A DNA stretch of 64,000 nt, from positions 372,001 to 436,000 of the forward strand of contig JAMXBD010001204.1 of the NCBI GenBank assembly GCA_024138025.1, in the 5' to 3' direction. The stretch is from Combretum micranthum. Taxonomy: Eukaryota > Streptophyta > Magnoliopsida > Myrtales > Combretaceae. The position numbers were made by a program, and so were the translations under genes. Every line of letters starts with the position of its first letter. Position 1 is the first letter of the stretch. Of the stretch, positions 24,219 to 36,514 are shown one piece after another. The notes below the pieces were generated by a model. It did not search any database and had not been told where the DNA came from. It was given only the letters and a program-made list of their open reading frames with translations.

Positions 24219-26984
24219 TGAAATGACCTAACTTTAATTTCTATTTAATTTCCATGTATATGTTTTATTTGTCTTAATTATTGAACTTTATGAGCATATT
24301 GATTTATGAGAGTCATGTGTGGTAATATTAATATCGGAGTAGATGAGTTGGTAATAGGCTAAATGTGTTTAAGTTAGTATATTTTGAATATTACATGTGT
24401 TATTTTGCATGTGTAATGAAATTAGTGTTATTGTTTTATATATATTAATATGTGTATAGTATAATTAATATTTGTGTCTTTTATGCATTAATATGTTTGT
24501 GTTGTGTTTAAATTTATAAAATCAACTTTTGAATTATCTAGGGAATTGTTGATAGAAATTTTACAAAATTAAGACTATTTTTTCAAGCTTAAATTCAACC
24601 TAAATGAGCTCCAAATTAAGCCAAATTCAACCCTAAGTCTTCTATGCCTCAAAAGTCAAACTTAAGATAATTTTGAGTCAGAAATTTGATCAATTAAAGC
24701 CTCTTTTGGCAGCTGTCCATTTTCATACGAATTTCCCTCTTCTTTCTCTCCTTTTCTCTTTTCCTTCTCTTCAAACTACAAGCCCTAAACCTAAGATCAA
24801 TACTAAGCTTTTGAATTCAAAAATCTCTCTAAGCCAAAGCTTCTACATGTAAGTTAAAGCTAGTATAGACTCTTGTTTTATTTCCTTTCTTGTAGTATAT
24901 ATGTGGAATCTATGGTAAAATGAGTTTAATGTCTTTTGAGTTGAGTGGTTTTATGCATGAATATATGTTAAGTTGTATTTTATGGACATGTGAACTTGTG
25001 TATGTAATGGAAGTTATGAGAAGTGGAGTTGTTTTGAGTAGTTGAAGTTGAGGTGAAGAGTGGGATAGGATTTGGTGAATGAAGTGGTTTAATGTGTTGT
25101 TTTAATGTTCAAAATTACTAGGATTGATTAGTGTAGATAGAAGATAGTATATGAAGCTAAATATGAACTTGAGGAAGGATTAAAAGTGTTGTAGGTTATG
25201 AATTTGCAAAGTGCAAAATAGTAGAAATAAATTCATTTCAAATGGGTCTGTTTTTAAACGTACGCCGGTATTTGATACTTCAACACGACCGGCGTAGAGG
25301 CGGTATTGAATGATCAGAATCGATTTTTTTAAAGCCGCTTTCAACGTCGCCGGCTTTTGCAAGAAAAATTTGCCAGCGTTTATTTTTCAAAGTGTACGCT
25401 AGCTATTAGGGCTTCAACGCCACCGACGTATGAGCGGTGTTGGATGCGAACAGAATTAAAATATTTAATACCGGGCGCAACGCCGCCGGAGTATAATTTT
25501 AAAGCTGCCGACGTTCATTCAAATTTTACCTGTGTAGAAAGGCCATGTATCCCCTGAGTTTTTCAAATTCAAACTTCTTCAATTTTCAATCTTTACTTCA
25601 TCTATGATCTTTTAATGAATATATAATCTAAATAAACATGTTTTATGTATGAATTAGATGTTAAAACTATATGCTAAGCTTATTGAATCTCCTCGTATAG
25701 TTAACTTAGGATTGTGATATACATATATACCTATATATATATATGTGAATTCTACATTTAATTATTGATTGTTTTGATATTCTTATTTCAGTTAAAGGTT
25801 CTTCGGTTGTTTCCCCTCCGAGTGAAAATAGTAATATACTATCGAGTTCAGGTAATCAATAGCTTATTTGTTGTGTGCTAAGACTAGGCATTCTTAAATT
25901 AATTTAATTTAATTCAACTTAATGTTTTGATGAACTGGATATCTATTACGCTATTTAATCTGGTCCGAGGAGCAGCAAACCTATCATGATGCAATGACAT
26001 GTTAGTTAGGCGCTTAACTTAAGTCATGATACAATGACTTTACCATGATGCAATGGTATGCTATGATGCAATAGCGATTCATTTTGGTTAAGTGGGTAGC
26101 TGATGGGGGGAATAGTATCTGAGGAACGTTTGCTTAAACTTAGGGGGAAATACCATGGTTTAGTTCAATGTTTATGGGAACTTGTGAACTAGGCTCATGT
26201 TGTGAACTAAGTTTAAGTAGAGTCGGGCAACGATTTTTGAACCCTAAATGAAGCTATTTCTTTATGGGATAGATATAGGAGATATAAGTATTCGGACTGC
26301 TTATATCAACCCCCTGAGCAGTTGCTGTTACTCAAGACCTCTAAATTCCTAGAGCATGATCTCGGGGTTTGAATACCCTCCTGTTGTTCTGTAAAAGAAA
26401 ACTTAATAAGATAATGACTTGATTCATTAATGCATTTCATTTGATTTAAGTTTGCTTGATAAATTGTTCTTGTATTTTGTTGTTGTGTACTAGGCCTTTT
26501 GCTCACTTTTGCCGCATTGTAAGTAATGGAGATGAGTTATATGATGATCTAGGTTACGGGTCAGACTTTGAGAGATTCATCGAGGAGTGGGACGGATAGG
26601 ACTCAAATGCCCCTGAATTTTTTTTTTTTTGGAGAAGCTTTTGTTTAAAAGCAAAATCCTCTGTATAGAAGGCTTGATAGATAAGCCTAAAATGTAAAGA
26701 CCTTAAGATCTCTTAGGGTTACTTTTGTATTAAGAAAACTTGTAAGTTTTGTAGTGTCTTGTATTGACACTAAACTTTGTACGTATGATGTATATATATG
26801 TACATATTGCTTTTATTAACAATCTTGTTTTGTTAAAGGTTATTTATAAAGTTTTAGTAGATTGGATCAAACAATTCTCATAAACTGTTAGTTTAGGACA
26901 ACTTTACATATAATGTGAAAATGTTATATGTGGTTGGGGACTCGGTACTCTAAATCTCGGGATTTAGTGGGCCGGGTCTTTACA
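24219..26984. mobile_element. solo LTR, family X, copy 2
   Basis: It begins TGAAATGACC and ends GGGTCTTTACA. TATAT stands on both sides (24214-24218 and 26985-26989), a perfect 5 bp target duplication. It matches copy 1 at 4047-6703 in order. It is 2766 bp long with no coding capacity and no internal region, which fits LTR-LTR recombination to a solo LTR. Confidence 0.82.
25254..25520. repeat. GC-rich repeat segment inside family X LTR copy 2
   Basis: Words such as ACGCCGGTATT, GACCGGCGTAGAGGCGGTATT, ACGTCGCCGGC and AACGCCGCCGG recur. It lies about 1.03 kb from the LTR start, the same place as the unrelated GC-rich block in copy 1. Confidence 0.65.
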
Positions 26985-26989
26985 TATAT

Positions 26990-27720
26990 CATGCACCAGC
27001 TCGCCAGTATACGTTTTACAAACGCATATATATATTATACATACACACACTCTTCTTCTCTCTCTTCTCTCCTGTACTCTCCTTTCTCTCATTTTTTTTG
27101 TACCCCTTTGTCTCCAAAATTTTTTTTCTCTTTTCTCTCTCTCTCTCTCTCTATCTCTATCTTCTTCCCCTCTCATACCTCCTCTACCAATGAGCTTGCT
27201 CAAGCTGTTGTCAAAGGAAGTCTGTTGATCACACATTTATTAAGGAGCAACGGTGTAAAGTTCCGCTCCAAGACTTGCCCTGTTTAGGTTCCTATCTTCT
27301 CTTTCAATACTATTAGTTCTGAGACTTGGAAAAGGCAAGATAGGAGATAGGTGCATAAGAAACCTTTAAAACCTTTGGTTAGTGGTGGTGCTCTGCTTCT
27401 TGGTTCAGGTTTAGATACAGATTCTGATGATGATGAGCTTCCAGCTCCATCTTCTGGTTCTTCAGCTCCTAGTTTCTCTATATCCTATCTTTGGGAGCTT
27501 TTGGGATCATATGGTCTCCATATTTGCTACCATGGAAGACCAGATTTTTTTATCTCTGCTCTGATTTTTAGTCCTTTGGTTCTAACTTTTGAGGATTCAT
27601 GGGTCTCTTTTGCAACATTAATTTTCATCCACCTCCATCTGATGGTCCTCCTGCCAAATCCTCCTTCCTCTTGGTTTTTTTGGTTTTGCTTGTTTTCTAT
27701 ATGACCATCTATGTTTTGTA
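26990..27720 (+). pseudogene. extra 3' frame of the Copia element (Sirevirus env-like region)
   Basis: After a CT-rich stretch (27045-27165) there is a frame with KKPLKPLVSGGALLLGSGL, an acidic patch (TDSDDDELPAPSS) and a Ser-rich stretch. The minus-strand sister has the same acidic patch near 52730 (DFDDDELAPPSG), followed by MDPRFDTIKNQISDL and QSLSSDIRGL. The part after about 27480 is frameshifted. An extra frame downstream of pol is known in Sireviruses, where it is called env-like; its function is unknown and no envelope motif is visible here. Confidence 0.55.
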
Positions 27721-27984
27721 GCCTTTTGAACTGATCTTTTATGAAGATATTTGTTAAATGTCTTACATGGATAATTATTATGAATGGCTCTCTTAGTTAT
27801 AATGGACTCTTTACTTTATAATGAAATGCTTCTCTATGTCTTCCTATATGCCTCATTTTCCCTTTTATCTTGTATAAATCCTTTTCACGAGGTCGGGGGG
27901 TGGGTGGGTGGTGGTAATATAAACAAATATGATTAAACTTGTGCTTTTGACAACACTTGACTTGCTCTTAAAATTTTTTACAAA

Positions 27985-28067
27985 ATTATGGGGGACCATT
28001 TAATGAGGGGGATCAAATGACAAATAACATTTACATAACTATTTGTCCTCATCAAAATGAAAGAGAT
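27985..28067 (+). other. polypurine tract area before the 3' LTR
   Basis: Two G-rich purine tracts (ATGGGGGA and AATGAGGGGGA) precede the LTR, with a third purine stretch (AATGAAAGAGA) directly at its edge. Multiplied polypurine tracts have been described for Sireviruses. Confidence 0.55.
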
Positions 28068-29035
28068 TGTTGAACTAATTTACTTTGCATATAATTTTGA
28101 TGAGAACAAAAGTTATGTAAATCTTTTATAAACATACTTCACTTGAATAAGATTGAAAATATAAGGAAACTCATTGTCAAAGAATATTTACTGGGTGTGT
28201 ATGAACACCCCTTTACTCTTATGTTTACAGGAAGTGCTTTTATGTTTAAAGAAGTTGTATTAGCAAGCCAGTACAAGATATGAATGCCATAGCCTTGATC
28301 GAGGAGGAAATCCAAGGCACACTTTTTCAACTTTAGGGCACAATAAGTTCAAAATGAGTAAGCTCTTTTGACCGACGAGCTGGTGGAATTATAAAATGAC
28401 CATTGCACACATTTAATGTTTATCGTCTGTCAGATATTATCTCCAACAGAAGTTTAAACTTTTGAAGACTATAAATACACAATCCTTAGGAGTTTCAAAT
28501 AAGTTTTCTTATTATTATTATTATTTTTTTTTTGGCTATTACAAGAGGGAGGAGGGATTTGAACTTGAGCCCTCTCACTCGAGAGACCAGAGAAATGCCA
28601 CTAAGTTACAATGCCATTGGCTTGTACTCTTGTTTATTATTTTGCAAAATCTAGAAAGAGAGAGAAAATTAAATTAATGCTCTATTTTTGTAATCTATAA
28701 AAAGAGCATTATAAAAGAGAGGAAATCATTTATTCTTTGAATATTGTAATTTGTGTTTTGCTCTATTTAAGTATTTGATTTTGAAATTAATAAAGTGTGT
28801 GAAGTTTTTTGTTGAAGGTAACTTGTGGGATCCTAGATATTAGGAAGCAGGTAGAGCTCCATGTTATATTTGAGCTTGAATCTTTTTTTCTATCTCTTTT
28901 ATATTCTTTATAAGTACCTTTTTTATTGCTATATCTACTACCATTAAAGCTTAAATCATTCTATTGAATAAAAATTAGCATTTTAGGTCAAATATTATAT
29001 TTATCCCCTCTTGAGTATTTTCTATTGCGTTTTCA
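28068..29035 (+). repeat. 3' LTR of the 16.7 kb Copia element
   Basis: It begins TGTTGAACTAATTT and ends GCGTTTTCA directly before the TGAAT duplication. Compared with the 5' LTR it has a SINE in place of about 60 bp and many substitutions, so the element is not recent. Confidence 0.9.
28510..28620 (-). mobile_element. tRNA-derived SINE in the 3' LTR
   Basis: The minus strand reads a pol III A-box-like TAACTTAGTGG and a B-box-like AGTTCAAATCC about 45 bases later, then a run of A and (TAA)n as tail. The 5' LTR lacks it. It is about 110 bp long. No clean target duplication was seen because the neighbouring LTR text is partly deleted. Confidence 0.7.
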
Positions 29036-29040
29036 TGAAT

Positions 29041-31699
29041 TACTATTATGAAAAATAATAAATAACAATTTATATCTCCCTTAATGGTTTATTTTACCAT
29101 CTTCACATAATTATCTCTACCTTGAAAATTATATATGGTTAGAATTATATTACAATATAATAAATATTTTACTTTATGATAAGGGTATAATAGATATTTT
29201 ATTCTTATTCTAACATATATTTCATTTTTGTCAATTAAATATTATAATAGTTACGTATGTAATAACTAATATATCTTTATTACATTGTATCAATCAAATC
29301 TCTTCTTATTTTATTCGTTGAAGTAGATGAACCATCAGTTTACTAATTGAGCAACATTGAGCTTGATTGGATTGCCACCAAACTTAATTCAAATAAAAAT
29401 CAAGTAGTTGGTGAAAGAATTTGGTTTATTTCTACTCTAATAATAACTTCAGTGTAAAAAGTATATTAAAAAAAAACTTTTTTTATTAGTTTTCATAAGT
29501 AGGAGCGGCCTAGTATAAATATAAAACATGATAAAGAGTTTGAAAATTTTGGATGGACCGAACTGGGAAATGTTTTCCTAAGAATTTTCATCAAATATGA
29601 AAGTTAAAGAAGTTCCATCACTAGGCTTTTAAAGTATAATATATTATGTATTATGAATTTGTGCTGTGTGTGCAAAATAAATAAGTAAATAAAACTAGAA
29701 TCGTTTTTGTTATAGAGGATAAAGAGGCGAGATTGAAAAAGAGAGAAAGATAGAGTTAAGTAGTATTGAGGATAGTTATGGAAGGAAGAGAGAGAGAAGT
29801 AACCTTTCTATAAAATAGATATAAAAGATAACTTTCATACCTTGATTTCTATTTTTTCACATGAATAAATTGGATTCATTTAATAGTAATATAATAGATA
29901 AGCTTGAATAAATATACTAAACATTTAAATTTCACGTAGTTTTATGCTATGATTTTTTTGGATAAATTTAAGAAAGAATTTTTAAAATATAATCTTTAGT
30001 AAGAAAGAATATGTAAGTCAAGGAAATTCCATCACTAGGCTTTTAAGGGAAAAAGGGAAAAAATGTTTATATTTAAAAAAAAAAAAAAATAAATAAAAAC
30101 ATTGTTGTATTATATATAATCACAAAAATAGGTAATTTGGACTCGCCTATTAAAAAGACGAGTTTATATTATATTAAACTTGTCTTTTCAAGAGATGAAT
30201 TCATTAATGACACGTTTGGTATATAGGAATAGATTCTGGCTTCCATTTCCTTCATTAATGACACGTTGGGTATACATGAATAGATTGGAATGGAATCGCG
30301 ATTCTGGCTTGCATTTTCTTTTCTAATGTTTGGAAGCATTTTTACAAGCTAGAATCACGATTCCTTAGAATTGACGCTTCTGACTTTGAAGAGGAATTCG
30401 ATTCGATCTTTAGAAGGAGGATTCGCAATTCTATTCCACCTTTAGTAATTATATGTAGTGTAATTACTTTTTATCCTATCATTTATTTATATTTTGTTTC
30501 TATTACTAAGGACATTCCCGATAATTACACTTTTTATTTATCCATTCTATGTAATCTTCAAAAAATAGGAATGGATTTGGAGTCCCAAACTTATTCCATT
30601 CCAAATCATTCCTACATACCAAACGTAGCATAATATTATCTTGAACTCGTATTTGGAAAGACGAGTTAATAAATAAATTTGTGTAAATAAAAGATGAGTT
30701 CATTATAAATATACTATGCTCGTCTTTTCAAGAAAAAAGTTTATTACAAATTAAACCCATCTAGTGAAATGACGAGGTTAACATACCTATTCTTAGGATG
30801 ATTTTTGACATAGTAGATTTTTGTTATTTTTTATTAAAATATATATTTTTTCTTTCCCAGGCTTTTAAAGTATAATACAAGCTAGAATTAAAGAAAAAAG
30901 GCAAATCTAGGAAAAAAACTAATAAAGCTAAAAAACCGAATAGAAATTGGAAAACCAATAAAAAAAAATATGATCAACTAGTCCATCGGTTTCGAGTATG
31001 ATTTTTATCTTTTTTGGATTTTTGGCTTCGGTTTAGGTCTGTAACCACGGGAAACCGACAGTTAATACTTAATCCTTAAAAAATCGATAATTCGAACATT
31101 CTTATTTTGATTATTATGTTGTTGTTGTATTGTAATTTGAAAAAAAAAAAGAAATATTATAAAGTTATAATTTGTGTACTATTGTACTAGAGTTGTATTC
31201 CTAATTTGTTATTGTTTTATAGTTATTTAACTTGCTGATTTGCAATTTTTAAATGTAATTATGAAACAAAAGAATTTAACATTTTATAGACCAACTAAAT
31301 CAAAAATTGAAAAAATGATTAACCATTAAGGCGGTTAACCAATAATAATATACCGATTTAGGTTTGAGATTTAAAAAAAAATAATTATTTTGGTTCGGTT
31401 TAAAAAATAGAGTAATGTGTGGTTAACTAAATCATGCTCATCCCTAGTTTTATGCTACCTTTTTTTAGATAATTTTAAGAAAGAATCTATAAAAATTATA
31501 TTTAGTAGTTTTAATTAAAAAAAGATTATGTTATTCATAATTAAGATGTATAATTTCTAGTAGTTGATTTCCATATTCCCTTTGCAAGAGCTTATAAAAT
31601 TACATTTATGAAGATAAAATGATGGTTCAAATTCATGAACAATTACGCTTTTAAAACTAATGCACCTTTAGAATTCGAAAAATTGTAAGTGTACATTAC
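29041..31699. other. AT-rich intergenic stretch with one MITE
   Basis: No coding region was recognised. Poly-A runs near 30075 and 31139 and a pair of GACGAG/CTCGTC-rich inverted segments around 30150-30190 and 30710-30770 are visible around the MITE at 30208. Confidence 0.5.
30208..30630. mobile_element. Tourist-like (PIF/Harbinger) MITE
   Basis: Ends are inverted repeats: TGACACGTTTGGTATATAGG on the left and, read from the right, TGCTACGTTTGGTATGTAGG. TAA stands on both sides (30205-30207 and 30631-30633). The left end is followed by a second partial copy of itself (about 30243-30280), an internal duplication. It is 423 bp long and non-coding. Confidence 0.8.
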
Positions 31700-31920
31700 G
31701 GATCTGTTTGGATGGTTTATTTTTCATCTATATTGTATCGAAACGATATTATAAATATATTCGATTTGCATTTACATTTTAGCTATATTTAATCTATTTG
31801 ATCTTTGAATTAAATCTGCCAACTATTTTCTATTCATATCTATTTCTTAATAATTAATTTGCTAGAAAAAATTTGAAAAAAATGTCTGTATGTGTAATCT
31901 GCCAACAAACAAATAAACCC
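31700..31920 (+). mobile_element. MITE, family 1, copy 2
   Basis: It starts GGATCTGTTTGGATGG and ends AACAAATAAACCC, approximate inverted ends. It aligns along its length with 62969-63184, for example TATTTCTTAATAATTAATTTG versus TATTTCTTGATAAATAATTTG. Non-coding. Confidence 0.65.
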
Positions 31921-32394
31921 TACAATATAAAAGTGTTAAGCGAAAGAAGGAGAACAACATAAATCATATATATGTGCAAATTATATTTGAAATCATTTGC
32001 TATTATATTGTCTTTGATGAAAAAAAAAAAAAATCTGAAAATGGCTTGTTCGGATATGGAAATATAAAATTGGTAGGAATAAGAAAAATGTTAAATTCGT
32101 ATCTGAAGTGGTTTTATTTATTACTTCAATATACTCCTGATCTTGTAACAGCAAATTAGTTTACAAAATCATGACAAAAAAAAAAAAAATTAGTTCACAA
32201 AATCATAAATTCTATTTTATCTTCCAATATTAGATTTTTTAAGCATTTTAAATGGAATATTATTATAAATAATCAATTATTAAGTTATAAATTTTATTTG
32301 TTATAATCTTATCCAGTTTTGTTTTGTATATATTTTAGATCTTTCTGGTTATGATTAATCGCGTTATTTATTTATTTATTCATTTTTTATATTT

Positions 32395-32540
32395 GTGGCC
32401 CGTCCTGTCACCCCCTTTTTTTTTTCCCCCAATCCTATCCCTCTCGCTCTCACTCGAGAAAGCCCTACTGTCGGATCCCAAGCCCTCGAATTGCTTAGGT
32501 TGTCGGAGCTGCCGTAAACACTAACAGCCGGCAACACCAG
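32395..32540 (+). other. probable 5' UTR exon of an unidentified gene
   Basis: A C/T-rich stretch leads into a GC-richer, ATG-free segment with AAGCCCTA-type words common at plant transcription starts, ending in CAG followed by GTACCT, a usable splice donor. The composition stands out sharply from the flanks. It could be the leader of the gene whose later exons lie at 33298 and 34503, or an alternative leader of RRP36. Confidence 0.4.
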
Positions 32541-33297
32541 GTACCTCTCTCTCTCTCTAAGCAAGAATTTCCTAATTTTCGAACGGTATTGCGAATTCCT
32601 TTTAATCTCCGTGTAATTTACAATTTTATTAGTTCGATGAAGCTGTGCTTGAAAGACGTATTATGTTTGTTTATCTACTCACGTGATTCGACCTACTGAA
32701 TTTGGTTTCTAGGGCTTAAATAATATTGTAGAATAACGAGCAAATTGATTTTAATATTAACATTCATGATCATGTCGAAGAATCTACTGTTTTCTTTTTT
32801 ATAAATAGTGAAGAATCGCTTTTGCCTTTTGCCTTTCCTGTTGAAATACATGGACACTCCTGTTCTTATCAAAGGAGTATAGGTCGGTAATTTCAAGAAA
32901 ATGTCTTTGGATAGGTGGGATGTTTATCCTTGCCTTGGAGTTTAGAAAGTGTTTTTTACTGGTTGTTAGGGCAGTGGGAATGAATTGATATGCTTTAATA
33001 AAGATTATCCACAGGCTGAGTTCTGCTATGGTTATTTAGTTGGACATGATTTTGATTGAATGGTAATTTGATATATTCCAGAAAGTTTTTCATTCTTTCG
33101 TTATACTATTGCCAATTCTACGTAAAATCTATGGAAATTTCCTAGAGGATAAGGAATGAATCGATTAGGGAACATTTATGTCTCAAATTTCTTATAATAC
33201 TTTCAAAAATTAGTGGATTGGATGAGTGCAGTTTCTAGATTGATGGTATTGCCTAATAGAAGGATAGAATTTACTTATTTTTTTCCCCTACAAGCAG

Positions 33298-33377
33298 CAT
33301 ATTCGGTGAAAAAAGTAGCCAATTTCTGCGTGATGCTGGTACAAATGATATCAACATTCCTTGATGTTAAACTTGAG
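33298..33377 (+). other. candidate internal exon of an unidentified gene
   Basis: A strong pyrimidine tract and CAAGCAG acceptor precede 80 bases that end GAG before GTAAAA. Two frames read well. One gives YSVKKVANF and ends VKLE, in phase with the exon at 34503. The other reads GEKSSQFLRDAGTNDINIP before a stop. I do not recognise the family. One of the two frames may be broken by a single-base change. Confidence 0.35.
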
Positions 33378-34502
33378 GTAAAATTAAACATATTACTTGC
33401 TCCATAGAGGCAATATATCCTCATGTCTTAGATGAGATTTGGTTCAATTTGACTCTTAGAAGGATTATAAAATAAAAATCATGGCACTAAAAAAATTTAC
33501 GAAACTGATTGCTTTTCATATAGTTCTAGAGCAGCTTAAGCATGCTTGTAGATGGTTTTCATCTCCTATTAATGGTACATCCTATAGTCTTTTGAAATGG
33601 TTCATTGTCAGTGTATTCTGTAAGCTGGAAGCTTCATTATCCTTTAGTTCATAAATAACATGGTCACCATTGGTGCGTGCACACTTAAGGGAAGCCCGTT
33701 TGGACTTTGGATTGGTGTGTCAAGTTTGTCCTGGTGATTGACTGTTTTAGTGTTATAGTTAACTGCGATATAAAAATTGCTATGAGAGGATAAGAGTGTA
33801 TGATGTTTGGTTCAATGGAATGCCGACCAGCTATTAGTGATTTCCTGGATTCCTTGAGTTGCAGATTCTTCATAAAGCTTTCTAAGTAAGATTAATTTAG
33901 ATATGTATGTAATTTGTTTAATTGTCTCATAATAATTTTTTTAAAACTTTAAGATTGAGGTTCTTAGTGTTCTTAATTTTATGTTTGGGATTGATTAACC
34001 ATAGGGCTTTTTTAAAAGACCGTAGTGAGGTGAGCTCTTAGGCCTTCCTGATATTCAAAAGTCACCATTTTAAAACTTTTCGTGGTGTTTAAACGTCAAA
34101 ATTCCTTTCTTTAGGCAGCATTGGTATCATCTTTCTTGATGTTTTGATTGTCACCAAATCAATTTTTTTATGGCAGTGTTCATATCGCAAATGTCTGCTT
34201 GTGACATTCCATAATCTCGAGTGAGATATATTGGTCATTGTTCAGTGACATTTAAACATCAGCAAATGTCAAGCATTTTGCAACATTTGCATTTTCTGTA
34301 AAGTATTTATAATTATGGTGATGCTTACCAAACTTCATCAAAACCTCAGTTTTCTTGCAGTGATAAGACACCACTATTAATGCACTATGAAACGGTATCA
34401 CTATTATGGAATAGGAATGTGAACTTAGTCTACTTGACCCAAAAATAATTGGAGAAACTCAAAACAGATGAATTATTGTGACTCTTTATGTGCATAGAGC
34501 AG

Positions 34503-34580
34503 GATTTTCAAATGTGGGCAAAAACCACTGCCAATGAACCCGTGGAGACTGAGAATAGCACTGATGCACAGAAACAGTAA
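34503..34580 (+). other. candidate last exon of an unidentified gene
   Basis: A GTGCATAGAGCAG acceptor precedes DFQMWAKTTANEPVETENST and five more codons, then TAA. The codon use looks coding and the phase joins to the exon ending at 33377. I do not recognise the protein, which ends hydrophilic and acidic. Upstream coding exons were not found, so the gene may be partial or decayed. Confidence 0.35.
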
Positions 34581-34796
34581 ACAAATTTAAAGAAAATCAA
34601 AGGCTTTTACTCAATTGATCTACAAATTCGGTTGTTTATTATTGATTTAGCATTTTTCATCATTCTTCATTCACTCAGTTAGTCAGTTTGAGTGAAAGAT
34701 TGTATTCTTCAAAATCAATGCACTTTGAGATCATCAATGTGGTATCGTACTGAACAAATAACGGAATTAATATATGTATATTTAATCTGAGTTTAA

Positions 34797-35300
34797 AGTT
34801 AATATGGCTAAATTTAAGGTTTAAATTTGAAGGACAACTGAGAAGGGTTGAGAATTTGCTTTTTATGAAGATTATTTCATGTGTAAAACCATCTAATAAA
34901 AAAGTTTGCTGTATTAGATTGGTTAAATGTTTCTTTCTTTAGAAGCAATGTAATTTAATCTATATCAATAATGACTAATATTATCGAGTTCCATGCCCCC
35001 CCCCCCCCCCCACCCACCTAAAACACCCCAAGGAAAAAAGAAAAGAAGAAAGTTAATATCGCTAAATTTAAGGTTTAAATTTGAAGGACAACTGAGAAGG
35101 GTTGAGAATTTGCTTTTATGAAGATTATTTCATGTGTAAAACCATCTAATAAAAAAGTTTGCTGTATTAGATTGGTTAAATGTTTTTTCTTTCGAAGCAA
35201 TGTATTTTAATCTATAACAATAATGACTAATATTATCGAGTTCCACGCCACCCACCCACCCACCCAAAACACCCCAAGGAAAAAAGTAGAAGAAGAAAGA
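34797..35300 (+). repeat. tandem duplication, unit about 254 bp, two copies
   Basis: Unit 1 is 34797-35050 and unit 2 is 35051 to about 35300. They are nearly identical except for the C/A-rich spot, which is 16 straight C at 34996-35011 in unit 1 and a CCCA repeat in unit 2. The unit is non-coding and lies just upstream of the proposed RRP36 leader. Confidence 0.9.
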
Positions 35301-35599
35301 AACAAGAATCCTTAAATGTGCATATCTATATTTTGTAGGCTCTTAAACGCAAGTTGAAAAAATATAAGCCTTATAATGCATGATGCCTACGAACCTGAGC
35401 CCATCTTTGCAATATTTATTTTTGATTTTTTTTGGAAAAAACATGTTCTTAAGTGCATTTTTGAAATATATAGTTATTGTGATGTCTATACCTAATTTTT
35501 TTCCCCATATTTTTCTAGTGGATAAAAAAATACAAAGAACCAGACACAGTGAAGCAAGTGAAACAGTTATAAAGAAGTAACTTTTGGGCAACGTGGGAT

Positions 35600-35675
35600 T
35601 TGAAGTTTGAACACACATTTCTGTTCTTGCGGCCATCTTCTACACCCTTGTGCAGTAGCCCCTTCTCTCGGTCAG
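35600..35675 (+). promoter_or_regulatory. proposed 5' UTR exon of RRP36
   Basis: A GC-richer, ATG-free segment ends CTCTCGGTCAG before GTATGT, a strong donor. The next good acceptor in phase with nothing to code is CTCTTTAG at 38153-38160, directly before the RRP36 start. A leader intron of about 2.5 kb is inferred from this. Transcript data would settle it. Confidence 0.45.
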
Positions 35676-36056
35676 GTATGTTCCCCCCCTTTCCCTTTTT
35701 CTTTCCCTCTCTTTACATGACCCACCCCCGGTGATTAGGGTATTAAAACATTATGCAATTTAGTTTTGAGCTATGGGTGTGTTATAAAATGTTGTAATGA
35801 AGTGATTGTCTCTGTTTTTTGTTGGAAAAATTCCTGCAGTTTTACTGGAGTTACGGTTTTTTGGTACATAATGGACTTCGGGTTTTGATTGCTCTGTTTC
35901 GATAAGGGGTGCTGTTAGAACAGGAAATAAAAATGTAAAAAGAAATGAAAGAATGCAATGTACTTTATTTGAGTTAAGACTAACTCCAAGAATTAAAGAG
36001 AGTAGAGAGAATATGTGAATGAATAAACCTACAGTAAAAAGCTATTGATAATTTTA

Positions 36057-36328
36057 CAACATGTTTAGTTCACTGGGATGAAATAAGGCTAAAAAGGAAT
36101 AGTAATTCCTTATTTAATAGTTACGGGTATTTTCGAAACAAAACATCCTTTTTTATTAGGTATGGCCATTCCTTTGGTAAAGGGAAGGAATGATGATTCC
36201 TTATCTATTTGCATCACATGGAATAAACATTCTTTTGATAGAATTTTTCGCAAACCAATCAAAGGAATAGATATTATGCGGGAATAAAGTTGGAATATTG
36301 ATTTCATTCCATTCAACTAAACATAGTG
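36057..36328. mobile_element. Tourist-like MITE in the proposed RRP36 leader intron
   Basis: The left end CAACATGTTTAGTT and the right end read inwards, CACTATGTTTAGTT, are inverted repeats that continue with ATGAAAT. TTA stands on both sides (36054-36056 and 36329-36331). It is 272 bp long and non-coding. Confidence 0.78.
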
Positions 36329-36514
36329 TTAGTATATATATTAGTAACTTTTTAAGTTGGTAAAGGACCAAACTAATTTTCTATATAAAAATGGATGTGG
36401 CTAAATAAGTAATATATTTTCTTTATACATCTTGTCATTCTATCTTTATTTTTGGCCCTTAAATGATGTTATTCTATCTAATATGCTAATCCCATGGGTT
36501 CAACCTGCTCTTGG

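Noticed and set aside
27351..27704. Host gene with an acidic N-terminus
   Set aside because: The same acidic patch recurs at the same place in the minus-strand Copia element, so it is the element's extra 3' frame.
28561..28620. tRNA gene
   Set aside because: Box A and box B-like motifs are present but there is no cloverleaf, and an A-rich tail follows; it is a SINE.
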